From assembly GCA_023417775.1 (NCBI GenBank), contig JAEZEJ010000120.1, positions 1-47,276 on the forward strand: a stretch of 47,276 nucleotides of DNA. The letters run 5' to 3'. A program made the translations under genes and the position numbers. Of this stretch, positions 15,945 through 22,611 are shown piece after piece. The number at the start of each line of letters is the position of its first letter. The stretch's first letter is position 1. The stretch comes from Actinomycetes bacterium. GTDB lineage: Bacteria; Actinomycetota; Actinomycetes; Propionibacteriales; Nocardioidaceae. A model generated the notes under the pieces. The model did no database searches, was not told the DNA's origin, and saw only the letters and a program-made list of their open reading frames with translations.

Positions 15945-16447
15945 CCGAACGAGAGCGCGCACGACTGGACCAACCGCGCGAGCTGCGGCGGTCCCTGCGA
16001 CCCCGCCGCGACCCCGATCCGGAGCGTTTCGGACGCTTCGCCGAGGGGGCCGCGAGATTCCTCGGCACAGCAACCTTCATCGCCTGGATGACGATCTTCA
16101 TCGCGGCCTGGCTGGCGTGGAACATCCTGACCCCGCCGTCCTGGCGCTTCGACTCGTATCCGTTCATCTTCCTGACGCTCATGTTGTCCTTGCAGGCCTC
16201 CTACGCCGCACCGCTGATCCTGCTGGCACAGAATCGCCAGGAGGCGCGCGACCGCATCACCGCCGAACAGGACCGCGAGGCGGCGAGCCGGTCCCACGCG
16301 GACATGGAGTTCCTCACCCGTGAGGTCGCCAGCCTGCGGCTCAGCCTCGGCGAGGTCGCCACCCGCGACTTCCTGCGCGGTGAGCTGCGCTCGCTCGTCG
16401 CGGAGATGAGGGAACCCGAGGACGAGGCCCCCGACGCCCCCCGCTGA
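15941..16447 (+). CDS. DUF1003 membrane protein
   Basis: The 168-residue protein has a basic N-terminus and two transmembrane helices (TATFIAWMTIFIAAWLAW, about 42-62, and YPFIFLTLMLSLQASYAAP, about 72-95). They are followed by LLAQNRQEARDR and an amphipathic, probably coiled-coil region. This is the DUF1003 pattern; the function is unknown. The ATG overlaps the stop of the MgtE-CBS gene, so the two are translationally coupled. The same pairing exists in mycobacteria (Rv1231c-Rv1232c), which suggests that the cytosolic Mg/nucleotide-sensor-like protein acts on this membrane partner; that link is inferred. Confidence 0.9.
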   Translation: MTERERARLDQPRELRRSLRPRRDPDPERFGRFAEGAARFLGTATFIAWMTIFIAAWLAWNILTPPSWRFDSYPFIFLTLMLSLQASYAAPLILLAQNRQEARDRITAEQDREAASRSHADMEFLTREVASLRLSLGEVATRDFLRGELRSLVAEMREPEDEAPDAPR

Positions 16448-16488
16448 CCCGGTACCCCGTTGAGTGTCGGGACGGTTTCGGCGGCACG

Positions 16489-16494
16489 TACGAT
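16489..16494 (+). promoter_or_regulatory. -10 hexamer TACGAT, probable leaderless promoter of mrp
   Basis: TACGAT ends 7 nt before the chosen ATG (MAAVTEDQ). This spacing supports that start over an upstream in-frame one. Confidence 0.55.
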
Positions 16495-16501
16495 AGGAAT
16501 C

Positions 16502-17644
16502 ATGGCTGCCGTCACTGAGGACCAGGTCCGCGAGGCCCTCTCCGCCGTCAACGACCCGGAGATCAAGCGTCCCATCACCGAACTCGGGATGGTCGACACG
16601 ATCACCATCGCCGACGACACGATCACCGTCCGCCTGCTGCTGACCGTGGCCGGCTGCCCGCTGAAGGACACGCTGAACCGCGACGTCACCGCGGCCGTCG
16701 CCAAGGTCGCCCCCTCGCACCTGGTCACGGTCGACATGGGCGTCATGACCGATGAGCAGCGCAAGGCCATGCAGGAGCACCTCCGAGGCGGCCGCGCCGA
16801 GCGCGAGATCCCCTTCGCCCAGCCCGGCTCGCTCACCAAGGTCTATGCGATCGCCTCCGGCAAGGGCGGTGTCGGCAAGTCCTCCGTCACCGTCAACCTC
16901 GCCCTCGCGATGGCGCGCAGCGGTCTCAAGGTCGGCATCGTCGATGCTGACATCTACGGCCACTCCATCCCCGACATGCTCGGCCTGGGCGATCAGCGCC
17001 CGACGCAGGTCGAGGAGATGATCATGCCCGTCCCCGCAGCCGAGGGCATGAAGGTCATCAGCATCGGCATGCTCAAGCCGCGCAAGGATCAGGTCGTCGC
17101 ATGGCGCGGCCCCATGCTCGACCGTGCGCTCGTGCAGATGCTCGCCGATGTGTACTGGGGCGACCTGGACGCGCTCTTCCTCGACCTGCCGCCCGGCACC
17201 GGCGACATGGCCATCAGCCTGGGGCAGCATCTGCCCGGTGCCGAGGTCATCGTCGTCACGACACCGCAGCAGGCCGCCGCACAGGTCGCCGAGCGCGCGG
17301 GGACGATGGCCTCGATGATGCACCAGCGGGTGGTCGGCGTCATCGAGAACATGTCCTATCTGCAGCTGCCCAGCGGCGAGCGCATGGAGGTCTTCGGCTC
17401 CGGTGGGGCCGACGAGGTCGCCACCAAGCTCAGCTCCCGGCTGGGCTACGAGGTCGAGGTCCTCGGCCGTGTGCCGCTGGAGGAGAAGTTCCGCGAGGGC
17501 GGGGATTCGGGCGAGCCGATCGTCGGCGCCGACCCGGCAGCCCCGTCCGCGGTCGTCCTGCAGGGCATCGCGGATACCCTGAGCGGCCGTCAGCGCGGCC
17601 TCGCGGGCATGCAGCTCGGGCTGTCGCCCGCCGGCCGGCTCTGA
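16502..17644 (+). CDS. mrp: Mrp/NBP35 family iron-sulfur carrier ATPase
   Basis: The 380-residue protein has an N-terminal MIP18/DUF59-like domain (about 1-85, with the conserved TVAGCPLKD Cys) and a P-loop ATPase of the Mrp/ParA class. The ATPase shows the deviant Walker A SGKGGVGKSS near residue 117, DADIYGHSIPDMLG and DLPPGTGD. Mrp proteins carry and deliver Fe-S clusters to apo-proteins in the cytosol. A C-terminal CxxC pair, present in some family members, is not seen. The start was set at MAAVTEDQ because of the promoter hexamer 7 nt upstream. Downstream, tatB follows at 15 bp, and the pair lies in the conserved sigE neighbourhood. Confidence 0.95.
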   Translation: MAAVTEDQVREALSAVNDPEIKRPITELGMVDTITIADDTITVRLLLTVAGCPLKDTLNRDVTAAVAKVAPSHLVTVDMGVMTDEQRKAMQEHLRGGRAEREIPFAQPGSLTKVYAIASGKGGVGKSSVTVNLALAMARSGLKVGIVDADIYGHSIPDMLGLGDQRPTQVEEMIMPVPAAEGMKVISIGMLKPRKDQVVAWRGPMLDRALVQMLADVYWGDLDALFLDLPPGTGDMAISLGQHLPGAEVIVVTTPQQAAAQVAERAGTMASMMHQRVVGVIENMSYLQLPSGERMEVFGSGGADEVATKLSSRLGYEVEVLGRVPLEEKFREGGDSGEPIVGADPAAPSAVVLQGIADTLSGRQRGLAGMQLGLSPAGRL

Positions 17645-17659
17645 CGCAGGGCCCGTCCG

Positions 17660-17968
17660 TTGTTCGGCATGGGGTGGCCGGAGATCGCGGTCATCCTCAT
17701 CGTGGCGATGATCGTCTTCGGCCCCGACCGGCTCCCGGAGCTGGCTCGGCAGGCGGCGCGTTTCGTCCGCACCGTCCGGAAGATGGCCGATCAGGCGAAG
17801 GCCGATCTGCAACGCGAGGTCGGTGACGACTGGAAGGACCTCGATCCGCGCCAGGCGGTGCGGGAGGTCCTCGCCGAACAGGATCGCGATGTGACGCCCC
17901 CTCCGGTGCCTCCGGCCCGGATCCTGCGCCCCGGCGAGATCCCGCCCTTCGACGACGAAGCCACCTGA
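17660..17968 (+). CDS. tatB: Sec-independent protein translocase TatB
   Basis: The 102-residue protein begins MFGMGWPEIAVILIVAMIV, a single N-terminal helix ending in FGPDRLPE, the TatA/TatB signature. An amphipathic helix (LARQAARFVRTVRKMADQAK) and an acidic, Pro-rich tail follow. Length, the Glu in the membrane segment and the gene neighbourhood (tatB near sigE and mrp, as in mycobacteria) favour TatB over TatA. With TatA and TatC it exports folded twin-arginine proteins; the dioxygenase-like lipoprotein at the left edge is a candidate substrate. The start codon is TTG, 15 bp after mrp. Confidence 0.9.
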   Translation: MFGMGWPEIAVILIVAMIVFGPDRLPELARQAARFVRTVRKMADQAKADLQREVGDDWKDLDPRQAVREVLAEQDRDVTPPPVPPARILRPGEIPPFDDEAT

Positions 17969-17985
17969 GCCGGCTCCTCACCCGC

Positions 17986-18080
17986 GGGCGGTAGGCCATC
18001 AACGCCATCGGCCGTCGATCACGTTGACCAGCTACCTCCGGAGCGGGGTGATGGCGTGGTGAGGTTGATGGGGTGCCGCC
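17986..18080. repeat. Palindromic intergenic repeat, copy 1
   Basis: The 122-bp gap between the convergent tatB and glutaminase genes is filled by a repeat built from one unit, roughly GGCGGTAG-nn-C-n-TCAAC. One forward copy is at 17986-18010; inverted copies are at 18015-18040 and 18061-18080. The outer copies pair as an imperfect hairpin, and inside it CGCCATC (18003-18009) pairs with GATGGCG. Seventeen bases (GGCGGTAGGCCATCAAC) are identical to copy 2 at 23.7 kb. It could also act as a terminator. Confidence 0.75.
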
Positions 18081-18090
18081 GGCCGGCGCC

Positions 18091-19251
18091 TCACTCCTCG
18101 ATGGAGGCGCCGAGATCATCGGCGACCCGACGCAGCACGGCACCGCACGACTCGTCGAGTCTCTCGGTGTCCCGCAGATCGAGCATCAGCCGACCCTGTT
18201 CGGCCTCCTCGCGCATCCGGTGCGCCACCTGGGCCGCGGTGCCGAAGTTGATGTGACCGTGCAGCCGCACCACGGTGCCGTCATCGCGATGATCGACATC
18301 GACGACCGGCGAGGACGTCTCCGGCCGATCCGCCAGCATGTGCAGACCGAAGCGCCGCGAGATCTCTTCCAGGGCCCGCACCCCGCGCACGCTGTTCCCG
18401 AAGCGATCGAGCCGCGGGCTGAACGCGGCGACGCCGAACTCGGACGGGTCGACGGCGATGATGCCGCCCGAGACACCGCTCTTGGCGGGCAGCCCGACAC
18501 GGACCGTCCACCGCCCCGATGCGTCGTACATGCCGCAGGAGGACATCACCGCCACCACATCTCGCGTCACCTCCGGGGCCAGGACCTGCTCACCCGTCAC
18601 CGGGTTGCGGCCCCCGAAGGCCAAGGTGGCCGCCATCGTCGCCACGTCCCTCGCATCCACCTGGATCGAGCACTGGCGGAAGTAACTCTCGACGGCCGTG
18701 TCGACCCCGCAGTCGAAGGCACGGTAGGAGGCCAGCAGATGCGCGATGCCGCGATTGCGCTCCCCCGTCTCGGACTCGGAGGCGTAGACCTCCTCGTCCA
18801 CGCTCAGCTCCCGGCCCGCACATGCCGACATCAGCGTCAGCAGACTCGAGGTCTTCTCCTCGATGGTCTCGCCGGGTGCCATCGCGGTGGTGGCGATCGC
18901 CCCCGCGTTGATCATCGGGTTGTCGGGCTTGCCGCTCCCCGGCTCGAGGCTGATGGCATTGAAGGGCTCGCCGCTGGGCTCGACACCGACGCGTTCGAGC
19001 ACGTCATCGCGGCCGAGCGTCTGCAGAGCGAGAGCGAAGGCGAAGGGCTTGGAGATCGACTGGAGGGTGAAGCGGTAGTCGGCGTCCCCGGCCGCGTGCA
19101 CGCCGCCGTGAGGGGCGACCAACACCAGGGAGAGCGCATCGGAGTCGGCCGAGGCCAGTTCGGGGATGTAGTCGGCCACCTCGCCCGATCCGTCCTCGCG
19201 GACATCGTCGAGAACGGTGGTCAGGGCATCGACGATGGGGTCATCGGTCAT
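18091..19251 (-). CDS. glsA: Glutaminase A with C-terminal STAS domain
   Basis: The 386-residue protein is a serine-dependent beta-lactamase-like glutaminase (about 1-300). The catalytic Ser65-x-x-Lys68 lies in QSISKPF, with GKPDNPMINAGAIA, the Tyr-containing ESYFRQCS segment and PAKSGVSGGI further on. It hydrolyses L-glutamine to glutamate and ammonia in the cytosol. The C-terminal 80 residues (VVRLHGHINFGTAAQVAHRM to the end) form a STAS domain, a fusion known in other actinobacterial and proteobacterial glutaminases and thought to be regulatory. The start at MTDDPIVDAL was preferred over an upstream extension with no family likeness. It occupies the place where anti-sigma factor and HtrA genes lie in the mycobacterial sigE locus. 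Confidence 0.93.
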   Translation of the reverse strand: MTDDPIVDALTTVLDDVREDGSGEVADYIPELASADSDALSLVLVAPHGGVHAAGDADYRFTLQSISKPFAFALALQTLGRDDVLERVGVEPSGEPFNAISLEPGSGKPDNPMINAGAIATTAMAPGETIEEKTSSLLTLMSACAGRELSVDEEVYASESETGERNRGIAHLLASYRAFDCGVDTAVESYFRQCSIQVDARDVATMAATLAFGGRNPVTGEQVLAPEVTRDVVAVMSSCGMYDASGRWTVRVGLPAKSGVSGGIIAVDPSEFGVAAFSPRLDRFGNSVRGVRALEEISRRFGLHMLADRPETSSPVVDVDHRDDGTVVRLHGHINFGTAAQVAHRMREEAEQGRLMLDLRDTERLDESCGAVLRRVADDLGASIEE

Positions 19252-19316
19252 GTCGCACCCACATGAGAAGAACCGCACGATATGCGGGCGCCGACATGAC
19301 AACGCCCCCCGTTCCC

Positions 19317-19338
19317 TCGCTACGCTCGGTCATACCCC
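19317..19338. repeat. Short dispersed intergenic motif, copy 1
   Basis: TCGCTACGCTCGGTCATACCCC matches 36798-36819 at 20 of 22 bases. It lies between glutaminase and sigE, next to the sigE stop codon. Its function is unknown. Confidence 0.4.
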
Positions 19339-19342
19339 ATGG

Positions 19343-19894
19343 TCACACGCTGACCGGTCCCAGGAAGCGGGTGCGTCCCCTGCGCGGCTCGCGATGGGCC
19401 AGAGCGGCTCGCAGCTGGCCGCGACCACGGTGGATGCGCGAGCGCACCGTGCCGAGCTTGACCCCGAGCACATCGGAGATCTCCTCATAGCTGAGGCCCT
19501 CGACATCGCAGAGGATGACGGCCACGCGGAAGTCCGCGGGGAGGGACGTCAGCGCCGCCTCGACATCCGGATCGAAGCCGGCATCGTGGACGATCGACTC
19601 GGGCAGGATCTCGGCGCTGGGCAGACGCTCCTCGGCTCCCTCGAAGAACGGATGGGTCTTCTGGCGCTGCGCCTTGCGGGCCTTGTCGAGAAAGAGATTG
19701 GTGGTGATGCGGTGAACCCACCCGGCGAAATTGCCCGGCTCATAGGTCTCCAGGGAGTTGAACACCCGCACGAAGACGTCCTGCATGAGGTCTTCGGCAT
19801 CCTGTCGATTGCCCGTCAGGCGGTAGGCCAGCCGATAGACCTGTGCGGAGTGGTCCTGGACGATGGCGTCCCACTGCACGGTGTTCGTCTCCAT
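19343..19894 (-). CDS. sigE: ECF sigma factor, SigE type
   Basis: The 183-residue protein is a group 4 sigma factor. Region 2 (VYRLAYRLTGNRQDAEDLMQDVF and GWVHRITTNLFLD, about 20-75) is joined by a linker to region 4 (LPADFRVAVILCDVEGLSYEEI and GVKLGTVRSRIHRGR, about 115-165). The block EGLSYEEI...LGVKLGTVRSRIHRGR is almost the sequence of mycobacterial SigE, which directs envelope and oxidative-stress transcription. The ATG chosen has a GAGG ribosome-binding site; an in-frame GTG 27 codons upstream (19975) is an alternative, reminiscent of the multiple SigE starts in mycobacteria. The usual RseA-type anti-sigma gene and htrA are not adjacent. The O-methyltransferase gene is divergent from it, as in M. 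tuberculosis. Confidence 0.92.
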   Translation of the reverse strand: METNTVQWDAIVQDHSAQVYRLAYRLTGNRQDAEDLMQDVFVRVFNSLETYEPGNFAGWVHRITTNLFLDKARKAQRQKTHPFFEGAEERLPSAEILPESIVHDAGFDPDVEAALTSLPADFRVAVILCDVEGLSYEEISDVLGVKLGTVRSRIHRGRGQLRAALAHREPRRGRTRFLGPVSV

Positions 19895-20178
19895 GGTTCG
19901 ATCCTCGACCCCGATGCTGAGAGCACCCCCAGAAACTGCTGACGGTTCACCCTCAGCACTTGTGACGTTCTTCACGACGAGTCTGACACAGCCGCCACTC
20001 CCGCGCGAGTCCGCGGCATGCCGCGCCGCACACGCTAGGCTGAGCCACGACCAATGGTTCGGACGAGGAGAGCATCATCACCACCGCAGCGAGCCTGGCC
20101 TTCGCCGAAGACCTGCACCCCGAAGACGATCACCTGACGTCGGCCCGCGCCAATGGCGAGCGGCTCGGCGCCACCCCG

Positions 20179-20706
20179 GTGAGCCCCGGTGCGGGTTCGG
20201 CGCTCACCTTCCTCGCAGCGGCGGTCAACGCCAAGGCCGTGGCCGAGATCGGCACAGGCGGGGGCGTGTCGGGGCTCTACCTGCTGCGCGGCATGGCGGC
20301 CGACGGCGTGCTCACCTCGGTGGACTTCGAGGCCGAGCACCAGCGGTTGGCCCGCGAGGCCTTCCTCGCCGCCGGATATCCCGCCCAGCGTTACCGGCTC
20401 ATCACCGGGTCGGCCCTGGAGGTCCTCCCCCGGCTCATCGACCACGGCTACGATCTCGTGCTGATCGACGGCGACAAGGTCGAGTACGGCGAGTACTTCG
20501 ACGAGGCGCTGCGGCTCATCCGCCCCGGCGGCATGGTCGTCTTCGACAATGCGCTGTGGCACGACCGCGTGGCCGATCCCTCGCAACGCGACCCGCAGAC
20601 CACCGCCATCCGCGAGCTGATCGCCCGCGTCCAGGCCGATGAGAACCTGCGCAGCGTGGTGATCCCGCTGGGAGACGGGCTCCTCGCGGTGCAGGTCGGG
20701 TCCTGA
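20179..20706 (+). CDS. O-methyltransferase, SAM-dependent (Rv1220c-like)
   Basis: This is a class I SAM-dependent O-methyltransferase. It shows VAEIGTGGGVSGLYLLRGM (motif I), SVDFEAEHQRLAREAF, YDLVLIDGDKVEYGEYFDEALRLIRPGGMVVFDNALWH (metal-binding/catalytic region) and a C-terminal VIPLGDGLLAVQ. The target is unknown; orthologues sit divergent to sigE across actinobacteria. The coordinates give the first canonical start (GTG, 175 residues). Clearly homologous sequence (FAEDLHPEDDHLTSARANGE) continues in frame upstream to a TGA at 20041, with no ATG, GTG or TTG. A GAGGAG element at 20065-20070 stands before two ATC codons (20074, 20077), so initiation there is possible. Confidence 0.88.
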   Translation: MSPGAGSALTFLAAAVNAKAVAEIGTGGGVSGLYLLRGMAADGVLTSVDFEAEHQRLAREAFLAAGYPAQRYRLITGSALEVLPRLIDHGYDLVLIDGDKVEYGEYFDEALRLIRPGGMVVFDNALWHDRVADPSQRDPQTTAIRELIARVQADENLRSVVIPLGDGLLAVQVGS

Positions 20707-20707
20707 A

Positions 20708-20725
20708 CGAGGCCCTCAGGCCTCG
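20708..20725. terminator. Short bidirectional terminator hairpin
   Basis: A perfect 7-bp stem CGAGGCC/GGCCTCG with a CTCA loop lies between the convergent O-methyltransferase and YdhR-like genes. It overlaps the 3' end of the latter. Confidence 0.55.
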
Positions 20726-21057
20726 AAGCGCGCCGACGACCTGAAGCCCGCCGGGCCCCGCACGACCGCGACGACCTCGAAGGCCTCGATGCTGGGCATC
20801 ACGCCCAGCCGAGTCGTGGCCGGGGCCGCCCCGGCCTTCGCCTCGAAATCGGTGTGGAAGGCCGCACGGGCGGCATCGGACACGAAGACATAGGTGCCCT
20901 CGAACCACTCGCCCTCACGCGCACGCCAGGTCTTGAAACGCAGGCCCTCGAGACCCGCGAACCGCGCGAAGGACTCGTCCTCCACGTAGCTGCGCAGACC
21001 TTCGAGGGCCCCCTCGCCGGCATCGGCCAGCGACCAGCGGACCGAGAGTCCGAACAT
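20716..21057 (-). CDS. Small YdhR-like / monooxygenase-type ferredoxin-like fold protein
   Basis: The 113-residue protein has the compact alpha/beta pattern of YdhR-type dimeric monooxygenase-like proteins: LSVRWSLADAGEGALEGLRSYVEDES, FAGLEGLRFKTWRAREGEWFEGTYVF and a C-terminal strand IEAFEVVAVVRGP. No cofactor motif is visible and the function is unknown. It follows the DUF3117 gene by only 6 bp and is probably translated from the same message. The assignment rests on overall pattern only, so it is tentative. Confidence 0.6.
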   Translation of the reverse strand: MFGLSVRWSLADAGEGALEGLRSYVEDESFARFAGLEGLRFKTWRAREGEWFEGTYVFVSDAARAAFHTDFEAKAGAAPATTRLGVMPSIEAFEVVAVVRGPAGFRSSARFEA

Positions 21058-21063
21058 CCCGGC

Positions 21064-21225
21064 TCAGATGGCCTTGAGCTGGTCGCCGAGGGTCTCGGCC
21101 TCGTCATTGGTGAGCTCGACGACCAGCCGGCCGCCGCCCTCGAGCGGGACACGCATGACGATGCAGCGCCCCTCCTTGGTGACCTCCATCGGTCCGTCGC
21201 CGGTCCGAGGCTTCATGGCCGCCAT
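21064..21225 (-). CDS. DUF3117 protein
   Basis: This is a 53-residue protein almost invariant across actinobacteria. It begins MAAMKPRTGDGPMEVTKEG and contains the core VMRVPLEGGGRLVVEL and a C-terminal DEAETLGDQL. The function is unknown. M. tuberculosis Rv1211 is the counterpart, and its place between the DNA glycosylase and O-methyltransferase genes is conserved here. The ATG with a GAGGGG ribosome-binding site 5 nt upstream was preferred over an in-frame ATG seven codons earlier. Confidence 0.93.
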   Translation of the reverse strand: MAAMKPRTGDGPMEVTKEGRCIVMRVPLEGGGRLVVELTNDEAETLGDQLKAI

Positions 21226-21322
21226 GTGTTCCCCTCTCGTCATCAACGTCCGGCGAATGCGCCGGACGTGTGCGTCTATTATCGCTCATCTCGCCACCGC
21301 CCGGCGACAGGGTTGGGGAAAC

Positions 21323-21880
21323 TCAGCCAGAAGCGCCGGGGTCGCGGGCGAGGCAGCCGACCAGGTGGTCGTTGACCATGCCGGTGGCCTGCATCAGCGC
21401 ATAGGCGGTGGTGGGGCCGACGAAGCGGAATCCGCGACGCTTCAGCTCACGTGCCATCGCGGTCGACTCCGGGGTGACGGCCGGGATCTCCGCCATATCG
21501 CGAGGGGCCGGGGTCGACTCCGGGCGGAACGACCACAGGAGCGGATCGAGGCCGCCGTCGAGCTCGGTCACCACCCGGGCATTGGCGATCGTCGCCTCGA
21601 TCTTGAGCCGATTGCGCACGATACCGGCGTCCGCCAGCAACCGGGCGACGTCGTCCTCGCCGAAGGCCGCGACAGCGGCCGGGTCGAAGCCCGCGAAGGC
21701 CTCCCTGAAGGCCTCCCGCTTGCGCAGGATGATCGCCCAGCTCAGACCGGACTGGAAGGCCTCCAGGCTGATCCGTTCGAACAGCGCCTGCTCGCCGTGC
21801 AGCTCACGGCCCCACTCGTCGTCGTGATAGGCCCGCATGAGCGCGTCGTCGCCTTGCGCCCATCCGCAGCGAACCTCCAT
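21323..21880 (-). CDS. tag: DNA-3-methyladenine glycosylase I
   Basis: The 185-residue enzyme belongs to the HhH-GPD-related Tag family, which excises 3-methyladenine from alkylated DNA. It has the start MEVRCGWAQ and YHDDEWG, the substrate pocket region LEAFQSGLSWAIILRKREAF, and a C-terminal VNDHLVGC. The early Cys and His and the late His and Cys together make the zinc site of E. coli Tag. Its start codon touches the stop of the upstream LOG gene, so the two are coupled. About 97 bp follow before DUF3117 with nothing recognisable apart from the DUF3117 ribosome-binding site. Confidence 0.95.
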   Translation of the reverse strand: MEVRCGWAQGDDALMRAYHDDEWGRELHGEQALFERISLEAFQSGLSWAIILRKREAFREAFAGFDPAAVAAFGEDDVARLLADAGIVRNRLKIEATIANARVVTELDGGLDPLLWSFRPESTPAPRDMAEIPAVTPESTAMARELKRRGFRFVGPTTAYALMQATGMVNDHLVGCLARDPGASG

Positions 21881-22611
21881 CAGTCGTTCGCCACGAACCA
21901 GCGCACGGCCTCGTCGGGATCATCGCAGACGTGGAGGCGGTCGAGGTCCTCCTCGGCGATCATGCCGGCCGGCAGCATCGTCTCGCGCAGCCAGTTCACC
22001 AGCCCGCCCCAGTACTCCGATCCGAACAGCACGATCGGGAAGGTCGTGATCTTGCCGGTCTGCGAGAGGGTCAGCGCCTCGAAGAGCTCGTCCATCGTGC
22101 CGAAGCCACCGGGCATCACGATGTAGCCCTGGGAGTACTTGACGAACATCGTCTTGCGCACGAAGAAGTAACGGAAGTTGATGCCGATGTCGACCCAGTC
22201 GTTGAGGGTCTGCTCATGGGGCAGCTCGATGCCCAGGCCGACCGAGACCCCGCCGCACTCGCTCGCGCCGCGATTGGCCGCCTCCATGATCCCCGGGCCG
22301 CCACCCGTGATGACCCCGTACCCGGCCGCGCAGAGCTGCTCGGCGATGCGGCGCGCGGCGTCGTACATCGGGTCCTCCGGCTTGGTCCGCGCGGAGCCGA
22401 AGATCGCGACGGACGCGCCCAGCTCGGCCAGTCCGCCGAAGCCCTCGACGAACTCGGACTGGATCCGCATGACCCGCCACGGGTCGGTGTGGACCCAGTC
22501 GTTCGGGCCACGGTGATCCAGCAAGCGCTGATCGGTCGTGGACTCGGGCACCGCATCACGACGCAGGCGCATCGGGCCACGGCGCCACTCGGCCGGTCGT
22601 TGCTTGCTCAT
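21880..22611 (-). CDS. LOG family (TIGR00730) protein, possible cytokinin-riboside phosphoribohydrolase
   Basis: The 243-residue Rossmann-fold protein has the LOG signature PGGFGTMDELFEALT and the nucleotide-binding GGGPGIMEAANRG. Family members cleave the ribose phosphate from cytokinin nucleotides or other nucleoside monophosphates; Rv1205 is the mycobacterial counterpart. The N-terminal 40 residues are a basic extension without family likeness. The start codon overlaps the dapE stop as ATGA, and the gene ends at the tag start. The dapE-LOG-tag order is conserved with modification in actinobacteria. Confidence 0.92.
   Translation of the reverse strand: MSKQRPAEWRRGPMRLRRDAVPESTTDQRLLDHRGPNDWVHTDPWRVMRIQSEFVEGFGGLAELGASVAIFGSARTKPEDPMYDAARRIAEQLCAAGYGVITGGGPGIMEAANRGASECGGVSVGLGIELPHEQTLNDWVDIGINFRYFFVRKTMFVKYSQGYIVMPGGFGTMDELFEALTLSQTGKITTFPIVLFGSEYWGGLVNWLRETMLPAGMIAEEDLDRLHVCDDPDEAVRWFVAND

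Noticed and set aside
14583..16073. Long minus-strand open frame antisense to the MgtE-CBS and DUF1003 genes, in frame with the EamA gene
   Set aside because: It mirrors the third-position GC bias of well-supported genes on the other strand, codes for low-complexity Arg/Asp/Gly/Leu-rich sequence, and the EamA protein has its own GTG with a ribosome-binding site.
20054..20137. Short 27-codon plus-strand ORF starting with ATG before the O-methyltransferase
   Set aside because: It has a poor amino-acid composition, overlaps conserved O-methyltransferase sequence in another frame, and its distance from the TAGGCT hexamer does not fit the leaderless pattern.
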